A DNA stretch of 64,000 bases, taken from positions 2,909,001 through 2,973,000 of the forward strand of contig NZ_CP136920.1 of the NCBI RefSeq assembly GCF_033100135.1. The letters are read 5' to 3'. The notes beneath the pieces are model-generated. The model saw only the letters and a list, made by a program, of their open reading frames with translations. It had not been told where the DNA came from and ran no database searches. Shown piece by piece: positions 53,802 to 63,447 of this stretch; the stretch's first letter is position 1, and each line of letters starts with the position of its first letter. The translations under genes were made by a program, and so were the position numbers. The stretch comes from Rubellicoccus peritrichatus (GTDB lineage Bacteria; Verrucomicrobiota; Verrucomicrobiia; Opitutales; Cerasicoccaceae).

Positions 53802-54623
53802 CTACCTTTTCTCGGCGACAACGACACCATAGCCAATGAGGCCGCGATCCATGGCTTTGCGCATGCCTTTAATCGCACTTAGCAAACCGAGTGCATCGCT
53901 TCCGAGTTCCAGAGCCAGTTGCAGGATTGTTGGTGTCTGTGTGATGGAAATACCCTCGTCCCATGTTTTACGGGTGGCGTTGGCGATGTCTTCTGTGGAT
54001 ATGACATTATAGCCACTTTCTTCGAACCAGTTAACGTAGTTTTTGACCGAGGCAACATCCGGCATGAGCATGCCTTCAAGTACGGGGTCAACATACTTGC
54101 GTTTGTCTTTTTCTGAGACATCGGGAGCAATAACCCAGTCAGCGAGGAGAAATCTGCCCCCTGACTTGATGAGTCGTGGAGAGTTGTTGAGAAATCCATG
54201 TTGGTTGGGTAAATGTCCAAGAACACCTACCATCCAGAGAAAATCAAAAGGTTCGTCGAACGTCACAGTGTCTGCGTCGGATACTTTAAAAGCCACTTCC
54301 ACGCCTGCTTGCTCCGCATGCTGTTGTGCAATTTCCACCTGGACGGAGCTCAAGGTAATTCCTGTCATATGACAGCCCAGGTGCCTGGCTAGCCAGACTG
54401 AAGTTGCACCCATCCCACAGCCTATATCCAGGCCACGCTTGCCCTGGGGAATCTGAGCACGTTTTGCAAGGTAGGCGACGAGCTTCTCCTGGGCAATTTC
54501 TTTGGTTTCGTCGCCATGCTCGTAATAACCGTCGTGCAGATGTTCGCCCCACATATCGCGAAAGTGCGGTGAGAGTGAGTCATAGAAGTCACGAATTCGG
54601 TTTTTTATAGCAATATCTGTCAT
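53802..54623 (-). CDS. SAM-dependent methyltransferase, probably polyketide-tailoring
   Basis: The 273-residue class I methyltransferase has the AdoMet motif LDIGCGMGATSVW (65-77) and the layout of the tocopherol/cyclopropane-type C- or O-methyltransferases (MTGITLSSVQVEIAQQHAEQAG; WMVGVLGHLPNQ; SGGRFLLADWV). It lies 36 bases downstream of the type III polyketide synthase gene on the same strand, so its likely substrate is the polyketide made by that enzyme. Whether carbon or oxygen is methylated is unknown. It is the last gene of the run. Confidence 0.87.
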   Translation of the reverse strand: MTDIAIKNRIRDFYDSLSPHFRDMWGEHLHDGYYEHGDETKEIAQEKLVAYLAKRAQIPQGKRGLDIGCGMGATSVWLARHLGCHMTGITLSSVQVEIAQQHAEQAGVEVAFKVSDADTVTFDEPFDFLWMVGVLGHLPNQHGFLNNSPRLIKSGGRFLLADWVIAPDVSEKDKRKYVDPVLEGMLMPDVASVKNYVNWFEESGYNVISTEDIANATRKTWDEGISITQTPTILQLALELGSDALGLLSAIKGMRKAMDRGLIGYGVVVAEKR

Positions 54624-54659
54624 GAGAGGAAGTTTTTGAAGTGAAATATGAGAACTGGC

Positions 54660-55751
54660 TTACCAATGGATCAATGCAGTTTCGGCAGACAGGCCAGGCC
54701 CAAGTGCAACCAGGACTCCCAAATCTCCGGGACGTGCATCACGCAGAGCGCGTTCGAGGACAAAGAACAGGGTGGGTGAGGACATGTTGCCACATTCGCG
54801 TAAAACTGTTCGACTGTTGGCGAGTTCGTTGTTTTTGAAGCCGAGTGACTGGTCGATGGAATCGAGCACGCGTTTCCCGCCCGAATGTATGATCCAATGG
54901 TCAATCGCATTCCATGCGACACCTGTCTGATCCAATAAACGTTCGACGGCCGTTTTGACCAACGGGCCTGATGCATCACGTAGCTCTTTGGCCAGAATGA
55001 TACGATTTTTGCCTGCTTTAAATTCAAACCCGACACTTTCAATGTAACCGGTATCCATTAAGCCGGCGAACTGCGCAATGGCTGGATAGTTGCCTGAATC
55101 ACCTGTGCCGATGAGTGCCGCGGCTGCACCATCGGCACAAATCGCATTGCCGACAATGGTTTCCATCGTGTCATCAACATACCAGCAGGCAGAGCTGATT
55201 TCGACGGTGATGACCAGTGCGCGTTTATCGGGGTAAGCACGCACGAAATCGTTGGCTCGTTGGAGCGAAGGCATGGCTCCGGAGCATCCCATGCCAACGA
55301 GGTCGGCTCGTTGGATATCGTCCCGCAAGCCGAGTTCCCTTGCGATGCGTGCTGTTAGGCCGGGACATAAATAACCTGTGCATGTAGCCACGACGAGGTA
55401 ATCCACATCTGTGGCCGAGAAGTCACCTTGCTCCAGGCACTGTCTGGCCGCGCGAGAACCAAGTTTCAATGACTCTTCGCTGTAAATGGCATGGAGCTCA
55501 TCGGAATCAACCGTGGGGTCAAAGTCCTCCTGTTTGATTGAGAAATTACGGTGATCGATTCCTGAGTTGCGAAAAATACGTTCAGCAATCGGCTCTCGAT
55601 ATTGTGAGAAATGCTCGGCAAACCTGGCCAGTGTTTCTTCCTGTGTCCAGCGTTCGGAAGGAACTGCTGTGGACAGAGAGAGTAATCGCGGCATTACGTT
55701 GCGAGACTCTTCTGTAGCTGGTTGCGATTGCGGAAATATCGATGTGGACAT
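54660..55751 (-). CDS. type III polyketide synthase (chalcone synthase-like)
   Basis: The 363-residue enzyme has the complete catalytic triad of the family: Cys156 in LVGMGCSGAM, His289 in HWIIHSGGKRVLD and Asn322 in ECGNMSSPT. GFEFKAGKNR and the closing LGPGLSAETALIHW are also typical. It builds aromatic or pyrone products from a starter acyl-CoA and malonyl-CoA. The starter is not readable, though bacterial relatives often make alkylpyrones or alkylresorcinols. It is flanked by a methyltransferase (downstream, 36 bases) and a corrinoid adenosyltransferase (upstream, 40 bases), all on one strand. Confidence 0.93.
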   Translation of the reverse strand: MSTSIFPQSQPATEESRNVMPRLLSLSTAVPSERWTQEETLARFAEHFSQYREPIAERIFRNSGIDHRNFSIKQEDFDPTVDSDELHAIYSEESLKLGSRAARQCLEQGDFSATDVDYLVVATCTGYLCPGLTARIARELGLRDDIQRADLVGMGCSGAMPSLQRANDFVRAYPDKRALVITVEISSACWYVDDTMETIVGNAICADGAAAALIGTGDSGNYPAIAQFAGLMDTGYIESVGFEFKAGKNRIILAKELRDASGPLVKTAVERLLDQTGVAWNAIDHWIIHSGGKRVLDSIDQSLGFKNNELANSRTVLRECGNMSSPTLFFVLERALRDARPGDLGVLVALGPGLSAETALIHW

Positions 55752-55791
55752 AAAGAGATCAGGATAGGGTGAAAAATGTTAAAATATGAAT

Positions 55792-56379
55792 CTAGCTATT
55801 TGCGCCGGGACGCCAAGGTATATCCCTGGCACCATTTTCATTCGCGACACGACCGATAATAAAGAGCAAGTCGGAAAGTCTGTTAAAATAAGTGAGGAGT
55901 GTTTCAGAAACTTCCTCTTCGCTATCTTCGGCCAATGCCCAAAGTGTCAGTTCTGTTCGCCGGCAGATGGTCCGGGCGACATGCAGCTGCGCTGATACGA
56001 TAGTGCCACCAGGTAGGATAAAGGAGTTTAGGGCAGGCAGATCGGTGTTCCAGTTTGCTATCTGTTCTTCAAGGCGTTGAACTTGAGTCAGACTGATTTT
56101 TGTGACTGATACTGACTCTGATCTGCGTTTGTTGGCACTGGCTAGCTCAGCTCCAGCATCGAAAAGGTCGTTTTGGATGGCATGCAGGCATTCTGCTATT
56201 TTTCCCTCTTCGGCTTCGTAGGACAGGAAACAGATCGCGAGACCTATTGCGGAATTCGTTTCTTCGATCGAGCCGATTGCTATAACCCGCGGAGAGGATT
56301 TACTGACTCGCTTACCTCCCGCCAATCCGGTTTTGCCTTGATCACCCGAGCGAGTGCTTACCTGATCGATGCGAATCAT
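55792..56379 (-). CDS. PduO-type corrinoid adenosyltransferase
   Basis: The 195-residue protein has the PduO signature TRSGDQGKTGLAGG at residues 9-22, the conserved IEETNSAIGLAICF, LPGGTIVSAQLHVARTICRRTEL, and NRLSDLLFIIGR. It forms adenosylcobalamin from Cob(I)alamin and ATP. It opens the run that continues with the polyketide synthase, but the metabolic link is not obvious and may be chance co-transcription; the B12-dependent radical SAM gene of the window is 22 kb away. Start at MIRIDQVSTRSGD. Confidence 0.93.
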   Translation of the reverse strand: MIRIDQVSTRSGDQGKTGLAGGKRVSKSSPRVIAIGSIEETNSAIGLAICFLSYEAEEGKIAECLHAIQNDLFDAGAELASANKRRSESVSVTKISLTQVQRLEEQIANWNTDLPALNSFILPGGTIVSAQLHVARTICRRTELTLWALAEDSEEEVSETLLTYFNRLSDLLFIIGRVANENGARDIPWRPGANS

Positions 56380-56698
56380 TATTCAACAAATTGAGAAATT
56401 AAGCGTATAATCACTAATAGCATGTCTTTTCTATTGTCGTTCGGTTATCGAAATCCTTACAGATATTTGGGCCAAACAAATTAATTTGATTGTAGGAGCT
56501 GGCTGGGGCGCAGCCCTGAAGATCGCCATTGCAGGCGTGCATTAAGCCCTTGGATGCAGAACCAGCTAAATCATTTATTCGAATGTTTGAATAATCGGGC
56601 AATTTGCCAGTTTGGTTTTGTACTGTACAGATTTTAACGATCTCCATCGTATTTGATTACGATACCTAGCAACCCCAATCATAAATACAGGGAACATA
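56380..56698. other. intergenic region upstream of the secreted esterase gene
   Basis: This 319-base stretch between divergent genes has no convincing open frame. A GC-richer island at 56491-56567 begins TGTAGGAGCTGGCTGG and ends AACCAGCT, giving AGCTGG/CCAGCT as inverted ends, and may be a decayed repeat. The rest is AT-rich and should hold promoters for both directions. Confidence 0.45.
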
Positions 56699-59600
56699 AT
56701 GAGTTATAGCCTTATGAGTTCGTTATCCCGCGCTGCGACTACCTGCCTTTGTCGTGTCGGATATATATCAACCACACTCTTTACCACGGTAGCATTGCTA
56801 CTGACGTTACAGGGCGCAAGCGCTGTTACCTATCCTGCTGCAAATGCTACTAATTTCCCGTCAGGGACCTATGATGATGGCGTCAATCCGGTGCCTATGA
56901 ATTACCGCTACTTCATTCCTAAAGACTACGATGCGAATGATACGGGAACACTTTATCCGCTGGTTTTGTTCCTGCATGGAGCAGGTGAAAAAGGAACTGA
57001 GAACAATAAGCAGTTGAATAACAATGCCAACAAGGCGATGATTTTTATTTCCAGTGCGAACCCTGATAACCAGACGGATTTTCCGTGTTTCTGGGTTGCG
57101 CCTCAGGTTTCACCACAGCCCGATGCCCCGGGCACTTCTGATTGGAGCACTCATGGCCGGCCGGCTCAGGTTCAGGGTGTTTTGGATCAGATGATTGCTC
57201 AATACAATATCGATCCTGATCGTATTTATATTACGGGACTATCGATGGGGGGCAACGGGGTTATGAGTCAGTTGCTTTCCTATCCGGGACGCTACGCAGC
57301 TGCGAATCCCAATTGCGGATGGCTTGGTAGCAGCAGCGCGGCGGGAATTGAACATATGCCGCTCTGGGCCTTTCACTGTGCGAATGATGGTGCGGTAAGT
57401 GTTAATGGCTCGGATAATATTGTTGGCAAAATGCGTGATCTTGGCGGTCAACCCATTTATACCCGTTACGACACTGGCGGCCACTCGGGTGCCTGGACAC
57501 GTGCTTATAATCCGCAGACTCCGCTGGTGTCCTGGATGATGGCGCAGCGAAGAGGGCAGGCTCCGGTTTCTGTTGTCGGCCCCTATATCAATCTGACTTC
57601 TCATAACAATGGAGATCATATTTCGACGACGGCCGATAGCATTGATATTGCTGGTGATGCCGATGCGAATACGACGAGTGTTTCTTATATTAACAGACAG
57701 TATAATAGTGTGACTAATTCGGTTAATGGAACAACTAGCTGGGATGTGACAGTTACGCCACTTCGCAACGACAAGGAAAACAAGATCTACATTGAGGCGG
57801 AAAGCATTGCCTATTCCGCAGTAGGAAATGGGCTAACAACGGTTAATACCACTCTATACGTGAACCGCGTTCCGGTTGGAAGCGATGCTGTTCAACCGAT
57901 TTTAACGATTACGCAACCTATTGATAACCCGATATATTCAACCATTGATACGACTATCGATATCGCCGGAACCGTTTCCGATGATGTTGCTGTGACGAAT
58001 CTCACTTGGGAGAACCATCGAGGGGGCAGCGGATCGATACCGATAACCAATCCATGGCAGTATGATGACTTACCTGTTTTTGACGGTCTGAATATTATTA
58101 CCATAACAGCACTGGATGCGGCCGGTAATAAAGCCGTGGATACTATTCATGTTATCTCCAATGCGAATCAGGCTCCACATGTCGCAACCAGTGCCGATCA
58201 ATCTGTTTACCTTGCGGATGGGGCAACTCTTGGAGGGATCGTAATCGATGATGGGCGATTACCTGGTAGTCCGACACCAACGACGACATGGAGTCTGGTC
58301 AGTGGTCCGGGGACAGTGTCTTTTGGTGATGTCAATGCAATCGATACGACTGCGACATTCTCTATCGATGGGGTTTATGTCCTTGAGTTATCTGCCAGCG
58401 ACGGAGTGCTCACTGGCTCGGATACAGTCACTATTACCGTGACTATTCCTTCCGATACACCGATTGTGCTTTATGACTTTGGGACACAGAGTTTGCCCGC
58501 TGGAAATTGGAATCTGGTCCGCAATGCCGCCCTTGGCGATGAAGTATTGGATGCAATTGACACAAATGGTGATCCTACTTCCTTTGATTTACGCATTACC
58601 GATGCTTTCAAGAGTCGCGATACGACCGGATTATCCGGGACTGGACTTTATCCCGATGAAGCGACTACGGATTCATACTTCGTAAGCAATGCGAATTTGG
58701 GTGAAATTACTTTTGAAGATCTCAATCCAAATCGGACTTATAAAGTAACGATCTTTGCTTCGGCCTCATTGGACTCACAAGTCCTGGCTCTGGGAGACTA
58801 TACTATAGATGGGAATACACAGACACTTAATGCGGCAGACAATTCCAACCAGACGGTTGTTTTCAATAACATCTCACCGGATGCTTCCGGTCATATTGTT
58901 CTCGCTTGTATTGCTTCGGGAAGTAGCGGCGAAGCCTTTATCAATGTGATTGAGCTCGAGCAGCTACCGCAAAATACTCCGAATACGCCGCCGGTTGTTG
59001 ATGCAGGGGCCGACCAAACAGTTGGTCTTGCCGTCGGAGCTACTCTGGATGCAACGGTGACGGATGATGGTCTCTCTCCCGGTAATCCAACGCCAACCAC
59101 AACCTGGAGTATGGTCAGCGGTCCGGGAACAGTTTCATTCGGAGATGCCAGTGCAATTGATACTAGCGCGACTTTTTCTGTTATTGGAACCTATGTCCTT
59201 GAACTATTTGCAACGGATGGAGACCTAAGCAGTACTGATACAGTAACGATAACCGTTGATGACACTGTTCTGCCGATGCCTGAAGTAACCGTCCTTTATG
59301 ACTTTGGGACACAGTTTTATCCATCTACAGGGAATTGGAATCTGGTCCGCTATGCAGCCCTTGGCGATGAGGTCTTGGATGCGATTGATACGGACGGTAA
59401 TCCAACGCCTTTTGACTTACGCTTCACTGATGCTTTTAAAGGCCGTGATGCGACGGGGTTGACCGGCACGGGACTTTATCCCGATGACGCTACTTATGAT
59501 TCCTATTATGTAAACAATGCGAATCTGGGAGAAATTACTTTTGAAGATCTCGATCCAGACCAATCTTACAGACTAACAATTTTTGCCTCAGCTGCCTTGG

Positions 59601-61297
59601 ATCCGCAAGTGCCAGCCTTGGGAGATTATACGATCAATGGAAACACGCAGACATTTAATGCGGCGGACAATACGAGCCAGACGATTGTTTTTGATGACAT
59701 CTCTCCGGAAGCCTCCGGTCATATTGTTCTCGCTTGTATTGCTTCAGGCAATACCGGTGAAGCCTTCATCAATGTGATTGAGCTCACTCAGTTGGCTCAG
59801 GTCATTCCCAATACGGCACCGAATGTGGATGCAGGTCTCGATCAGATAATTGATCTTCCGGTCGGAGCTTCTCTGGACGCAACCGTAACGGATGATGGTA
59901 TTCCTCCTGGTGACCCAACGCCAACCACAATCTGGAGCATGGTCAGTGGCACTGGGACAGTTTTATTTGGTGACGCTAATGCAATCGATACCAGTGCGAC
60001 TTTCTCCGTCGCTGGAACTTATGTCCTTGAATTGTTTGCAACCGACGGTGACCTAAGCAGCGCTGATACCGTGACTATCACCGTTAATGAAGTTATCCCT
60101 CCCGCACCTGAGTTAACCGTCCGCTACGACTTTGGAACACGGTATTATCCATCCACAGGTAACTGGAATCTGGTTCGCTATGCCGCTCTTGGTGATGAGG
60201 TATTAGATGCGATAGATACGGAGGGGAATTCAACTCCCTTTGACCTACGCTTTACTGATGCTTTCAAAGGTCGTGATACGACAGGATTGATCGGGACAGG
60301 ACTCTATCCTGATGATGCGACGTATGATTCCTATTACGTAAGCAATGCAAATCTAGGTGAAATTACTTTTGAGGACCTCGATCCGGACCAATTATACAAT
60401 TTAACGATTTTCGCCTCAGCAGCGTTGGATCCGCAAGTGTCCGCCTTGGGGGATTATACGATCAATGGGAATACACAGACGCTTAATGCAGCGGACAATA
60501 CGAGCCAGACGATTGTCTTTAATGATATTTCACCGGATGCTTCCGGCAATATTGTTCTCGCTTGTATTGCTTCAGGGAATACCGGTGAAGCCTTTATCAA
60601 TGTGATTGAGCTTACTCAGTTGCCACAGGTTACATCAAGCCAGGCCCCCGTTGCAATTGCGTACAATGATTCAGTCAATGAGGGCGTTAGTGTGGCCATC
60701 GATGTGCTGGAAAATGATACATCCATTGCCAGTGATCTGACCTCAGTCGGCCTTTCGGCGAGCGCGATTGGAGCTGGAGCATCAGGCAATAGTCGGGTTC
60801 TGGCGAATGGAGATTGGGAAGTGAATGGGGCTGGACTTGGTTTGGTTGGAACTACGGATAGTATTGTGCTTGAAACCGAAACCGTCAGCGGTGACTTCCA
60901 GGCTTTGGTAAAAGTGAATAGCTTGTCCGGAGGAACTGTGCCGCTTGCAGGCCTGGCCTTACGTGAAACAGTGAGTCCAGATTCACGGACCGTTGCGGTT
61001 GCTTCCAGTCTGACGAACAACTATCAAGTCGCCTCACGGGCCGCGACTACATCGTCTTTGACATGGACAATTTCGACAGCCAGCTATGTCTATCCGGATG
61101 CCTGGGTGTTGCTGGAGCGCATGGGTGATGATGTCCATGTGGCAGTTTCCTCCGACGGGGTGACTTTCACAGAGATCGATGTGATTGCTTTAGCAAGCCT
61201 CAGCCCAAGTGTTGAGGTGGGGATTTTCTCCAATAGTGGATCAGCAGGAGAAAATTCGCGAGCAGTCTTCTCAAACTATACGATCGTTCCACTTTGA
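56699..61297 (+). CDS. secreted multi-domain esterase with threefold repeats
   Basis: The 1532-residue protein has a long signal peptide (cleavage after about residue 42). Residues 43-285 form an alpha/beta-hydrolase with nucleophile Ser182 in GLSMGG, Asp230 in CANDGA and His262 in GGHSG, like CE1/PHB-depolymerase-type esterases. After Ig-like stretches, two units alternate three times. One is PKD-like (ADQTV...GATLDATVTDDG...SMVSGPGTVSFGD; about 485, 761 and 1034). The other is a malectin/CBM-like block (YDFGTQ...NWNLVRYAALGDEVLDAID...; about 589, 864 and 1140). The C-terminal 220 residues start with a cadherin/VCBS-like fragment (NDSVNEGVSVAIDVLENDTS) and end in a DUF1349/LamG-like domain. 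Likely removes ester groups from an algal polysaccharide; this is inferred. Confidence 0.85.
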   Translation: MSYSLMSSLSRAATTCLCRVGYISTTLFTTVALLLTLQGASAVTYPAANATNFPSGTYDDGVNPVPMNYRYFIPKDYDANDTGTLYPLVLFLHGAGEKGTENNKQLNNNANKAMIFISSANPDNQTDFPCFWVAPQVSPQPDAPGTSDWSTHGRPAQVQGVLDQMIAQYNIDPDRIYITGLSMGGNGVMSQLLSYPGRYAAANPNCGWLGSSSAAGIEHMPLWAFHCANDGAVSVNGSDNIVGKMRDLGGQPIYTRYDTGGHSGAWTRAYNPQTPLVSWMMAQRRGQAPVSVVGPYINLTSHNNGDHISTTADSIDIAGDADANTTSVSYINRQYNSVTNSVNGTTSWDVTVTPLRNDKENKIYIEAESIAYSAVGNGLTTVNTTLYVNRVPVGSDAVQPILTITQPIDNPIYSTIDTTIDIAGTVSDDVAVTNLTWENHRGGSGSIPITNPWQYDDLPVFDGLNIITITALDAAGNKAVDTIHVISNANQAPHVATSADQSVYLADGATLGGIVIDDGRLPGSPTPTTTWSLVSGPGTVSFGDVNAIDTTATFSIDGVYVLELSASDGVLTGSDTVTITVTIPSDTPIVLYDFGTQSLPAGNWNLVRNAALGDEVLDAIDTNGDPTSFDLRITDAFKSRDTTGLSGTGLYPDEATTDSYFVSNANLGEITFEDLNPNRTYKVTIFASASLDSQVLALGDYTIDGNTQTLNAADNSNQTVVFNNISPDASGHIVLACIASGSSGEAFINVIELEQLPQNTPNTPPVVDAGADQTVGLAVGATLDATVTDDGLSPGNPTPTTTWSMVSGPGTVSFGDASAIDTSATFSVIGTYVLELFATDGDLSSTDTVTITVDDTVLPMPEVTVLYDFGTQFYPSTGNWNLVRYAALGDEVLDAIDTDGNPTPFDLRFTDAFKGRDATGLTGTGLYPDDATYDSYYVNNANLGEITFEDLDPDQSYRLTIFASAALDPQVPALGDYTINGNTQTFNAADNTSQTIVFDDISPEASGHIVLACIASGNTGEAFINVIELTQLAQVIPNTAPNVDAGLDQIIDLPVGASLDATVTDDGIPPGDPTPTTIWSMVSGTGTVLFGDANAIDTSATFSVAGTYVLELFATDGDLSSADTVTITVNEVIPPAPELTVRYDFGTRYYPSTGNWNLVRYAALGDEVLDAIDTEGNSTPFDLRFTDAFKGRDTTGLIGTGLYPDDATYDSYYVSNANLGEITFEDLDPDQLYNLTIFASAALDPQVSALGDYTINGNTQTLNAADNTSQTIVFNDISPDASGNIVLACIASGNTGEAFINVIELTQLPQVTSSQAPVAIAYNDSVNEGVSVAIDVLENDTSIASDLTSVGLSASAIGAGASGNSRVLANGDWEVNGAGLGLVGTTDSIVLETETVSGDFQALVKVNSLSGGTVPLAGLALRETVSPDSRTVAVASSLTNNYQVASRAATTSSLTWTISTASYVYPDAWVLLERMGDDVHVAVSSDGVTFTEIDVIALASLSPSVEVGIFSNSGSAGENSRAVFSNYTIVPL

Positions 61298-61360
61298 ATT
61301 TTCATTTGTTGCGAAGAAGAAGATGCTGAAAAGCTTCGATATACATTAAAGGGTACATAC

Positions 61361-61395
61361 GAAGCCCCCGCATGTGCGGGGGCTTCTATTATTAT
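61361..61395. terminator. hairpin between convergent genes, probable terminator
   Basis: GAAGCCCCCGCA and TGCGGGGGCTTC form a perfect 12-bp GC-rich stem with a 2-base turn (61361-61386), followed by a TATTATTAT stretch. It lies about 64 bases after the esterase stop and 56 bases before the stop of the convergent agarase-like gene. Confidence 0.85.
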
Positions 61396-61442
61396 AACGC
61401 TTAACTAAACTAACTGTTCTCAGTTAAATGCTTTTAATGGAT

Positions 61443-63422
61443 TTATTGAACTACGGTTGCTGCGCGGAGAACGACAGAACCGATAGTGCCTTCTTTTCCA
61501 TCAGGGAAAGAGGTTGTCACAGTATTCTCATTTTGGATCCATGACGGATCGATAGAGGCAATACGTGTTGTTGCAAAATCACTGTTGCCTTCGAGGCGAG
61601 ATGCACTCTTTTCAACAGGCATATCGACTGGATGACCATTGAATTTTACGGAAAGCGAATAATTCGTTCCGACAGGGCGGCGGAAGCCAATACGGAGTGT
61701 GGCGTATTCTATTTCACTTGGATCTGGGACGGTGATCATTGCTTCATTCTGACCATTTGCTTCAACTGGGAATATGACTTTATTGCCATAATAAGGGATT
61801 TCGTTAACGACTTCATCTTGCGAGATCGGCTTTTTATACTCTGCAGTGATTATGAGCGCCTCACGTCCTTGTATCGTCAAGTCCTTGAGTGATTTTACCT
61901 CTTCATCAAGAACATACGGTGTGAAGTCTGCGTTGCGGCCCAAGCGTCTTACGCTGTAATGCTGAGCAAGTGGTAGGTCGAAGCTAAGGGCTTCGGGTTC
62001 CGTCCAGAGATTGTTCAAGAGGACATGTAGTTTATTACCCTCCACAAAAGCCTGAGTTTGAATATCCGGTGATCCTGATTCGACAAGCACACGACGTCCA
62101 TTGAGATCGCGAAAGAATTCATAGAAATCGAGGTTGCGTGACGGTACCCACTGAGACTTGTCTTCGAAGTTGTAAGGGGTGTAGAGCGATGCATAGTATT
62201 TGGGATCCCAACTGAACGATTCCAGAAGCATAAAGGGAACCGCTTTTTGGACAGTATGCGGATGGTCCATAAAGTTCATCGTGCTTGCCAGCATGCTGCT
62301 TACGCCGTTGAAGTTCATGATCGATCGTTTCTTTACTTCCCAATCGAAACCTTCACCTGGGAAGTATTGTTGTGCAATCTCTTCGGCAATTTCATCGCCT
62401 GATTTACCATGATTTCCAGTGACGTAACCACCATGTTCACTGATTACGATAGGGACTTCTTTTCCGTGTTCGATAACCGTGTAGTTCTGCACGAGATCGA
62501 GAACACCTTCCATTGGAAGGCCGGTTTGAATCCTACCGTTGAACTCACCATCTTCAAAATTAAGGTAGTCGTAGACATGGAATGAGTAGAAATCCAAACT
62601 GGCATCCGTGTTATCAATGAATTTTTTCAGTCCATTCCATGCGCGGTAATTATGGTCATACATATAAGAAACAGACATGCACAAACCGCCGACTTCCACA
62701 TCTGGAACTTGTTCATCGAAGGCTTCGTTTAATTGCATATGCCAGTCCGCAAGCTGCTGATCTCCAGCGTATGACCAGTGTGGTTCATTTACCGGCTCAT
62801 AATAAGCCGGGCGGCTGAAGTCGTTGTAGTTGTTCTGAAAAACAGCGACGGCAAGTTCAACAGCTGCATCGATATTCTCGGGAAGATGATGAGCATGGTG
62901 AGCTTTTTTGGCTTCTTCACTCATGTGTTCACCCATGAATTTGGGATAAGCTTGCTGGTGTCCATGTGTGGCTACATTAAGGTTATCACCAAAGTCACGA
63001 CGCATTCTCTCGCTGGGTTGAGTGCTACGTTTTGCCAAGTCAGCTTTGAGTTTTTCGATGTTGGCGTAACCCGGGCGATTCGGATCTTCTTCCACCAGTT
63101 TGTTCCAATGCGTGACACTTTGCACGGGACCAAGACTCCGTCCAAAACTAATGTTCAACTCATTGACAAGGTAATCATAAAGTTCCGGGTCTTTGACTTT
63201 ATTGTCAAAGTTGGTTCCACTATCGCTGATTGCAAAATAACGCTTACGTTCCAAGTCTGAAATGCCTTGAATTTCGCGTGTGATGTGTGGATCGACTGTA
63301 ATGCTGACGGTATCAGTTTTTGATTCTGTAAGCGAGGTACATCCGGCTGGTCCGAATCCAATCACGAAAAGAGTAAGACCGGTGGTAATAACTCCGAGGG
63401 GGCTTTTCTTTATTCGTTTCAT
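61443..63422 (-). CDS. GH86-like beta-agarase/porphyranase
   Basis: The 659-residue protein has a hydrophobic signal with a weak lipobox (GPAGC, Cys28), then a TIM-barrel with YYEPVNEPHWSY (acid/base Glu213) and VPIVISEHGGYVTG (nucleophile Glu329). The family-like stretch YFAISDSGTNFDNKV and two C-terminal beta domains (residues 440-659) complete the GH86 layout. GH86 enzymes cut agarose or porphyran chains internally. The neighbour upstream on the same strand is a GH2-like galactosidase, and a Cys-type sulfatase is 31 kb away. Whether agar or porphyran is preferred cannot be told. Confidence 0.88.
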   Translation of the reverse strand: MKRIKKSPLGVITTGLTLFVIGFGPAGCTSLTESKTDTVSITVDPHITREIQGISDLERKRYFAISDSGTNFDNKVKDPELYDYLVNELNISFGRSLGPVQSVTHWNKLVEEDPNRPGYANIEKLKADLAKRSTQPSERMRRDFGDNLNVATHGHQQAYPKFMGEHMSEEAKKAHHAHHLPENIDAAVELAVAVFQNNYNDFSRPAYYEPVNEPHWSYAGDQQLADWHMQLNEAFDEQVPDVEVGGLCMSVSYMYDHNYRAWNGLKKFIDNTDASLDFYSFHVYDYLNFEDGEFNGRIQTGLPMEGVLDLVQNYTVIEHGKEVPIVISEHGGYVTGNHGKSGDEIAEEIAQQYFPGEGFDWEVKKRSIMNFNGVSSMLASTMNFMDHPHTVQKAVPFMLLESFSWDPKYYASLYTPYNFEDKSQWVPSRNLDFYEFFRDLNGRRVLVESGSPDIQTQAFVEGNKLHVLLNNLWTEPEALSFDLPLAQHYSVRRLGRNADFTPYVLDEEVKSLKDLTIQGREALIITAEYKKPISQDEVVNEIPYYGNKVIFPVEANGQNEAMITVPDPSEIEYATLRIGFRRPVGTNYSLSVKFNGHPVDMPVEKSASRLEGNSDFATTRIASIDPSWIQNENTVTTSFPDGKEGTIGSVVLRAATVVQ

Positions 63423-63447
63423 ATATATGGTAATGTCAGTTCCGGGG

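Noticed and set aside
56414-56647. 77-codon leftward frame upstream of the esterase gene
   Set aside because: Composition is not protein-like and it runs through a GC-richer island that looks like a decayed repeat.
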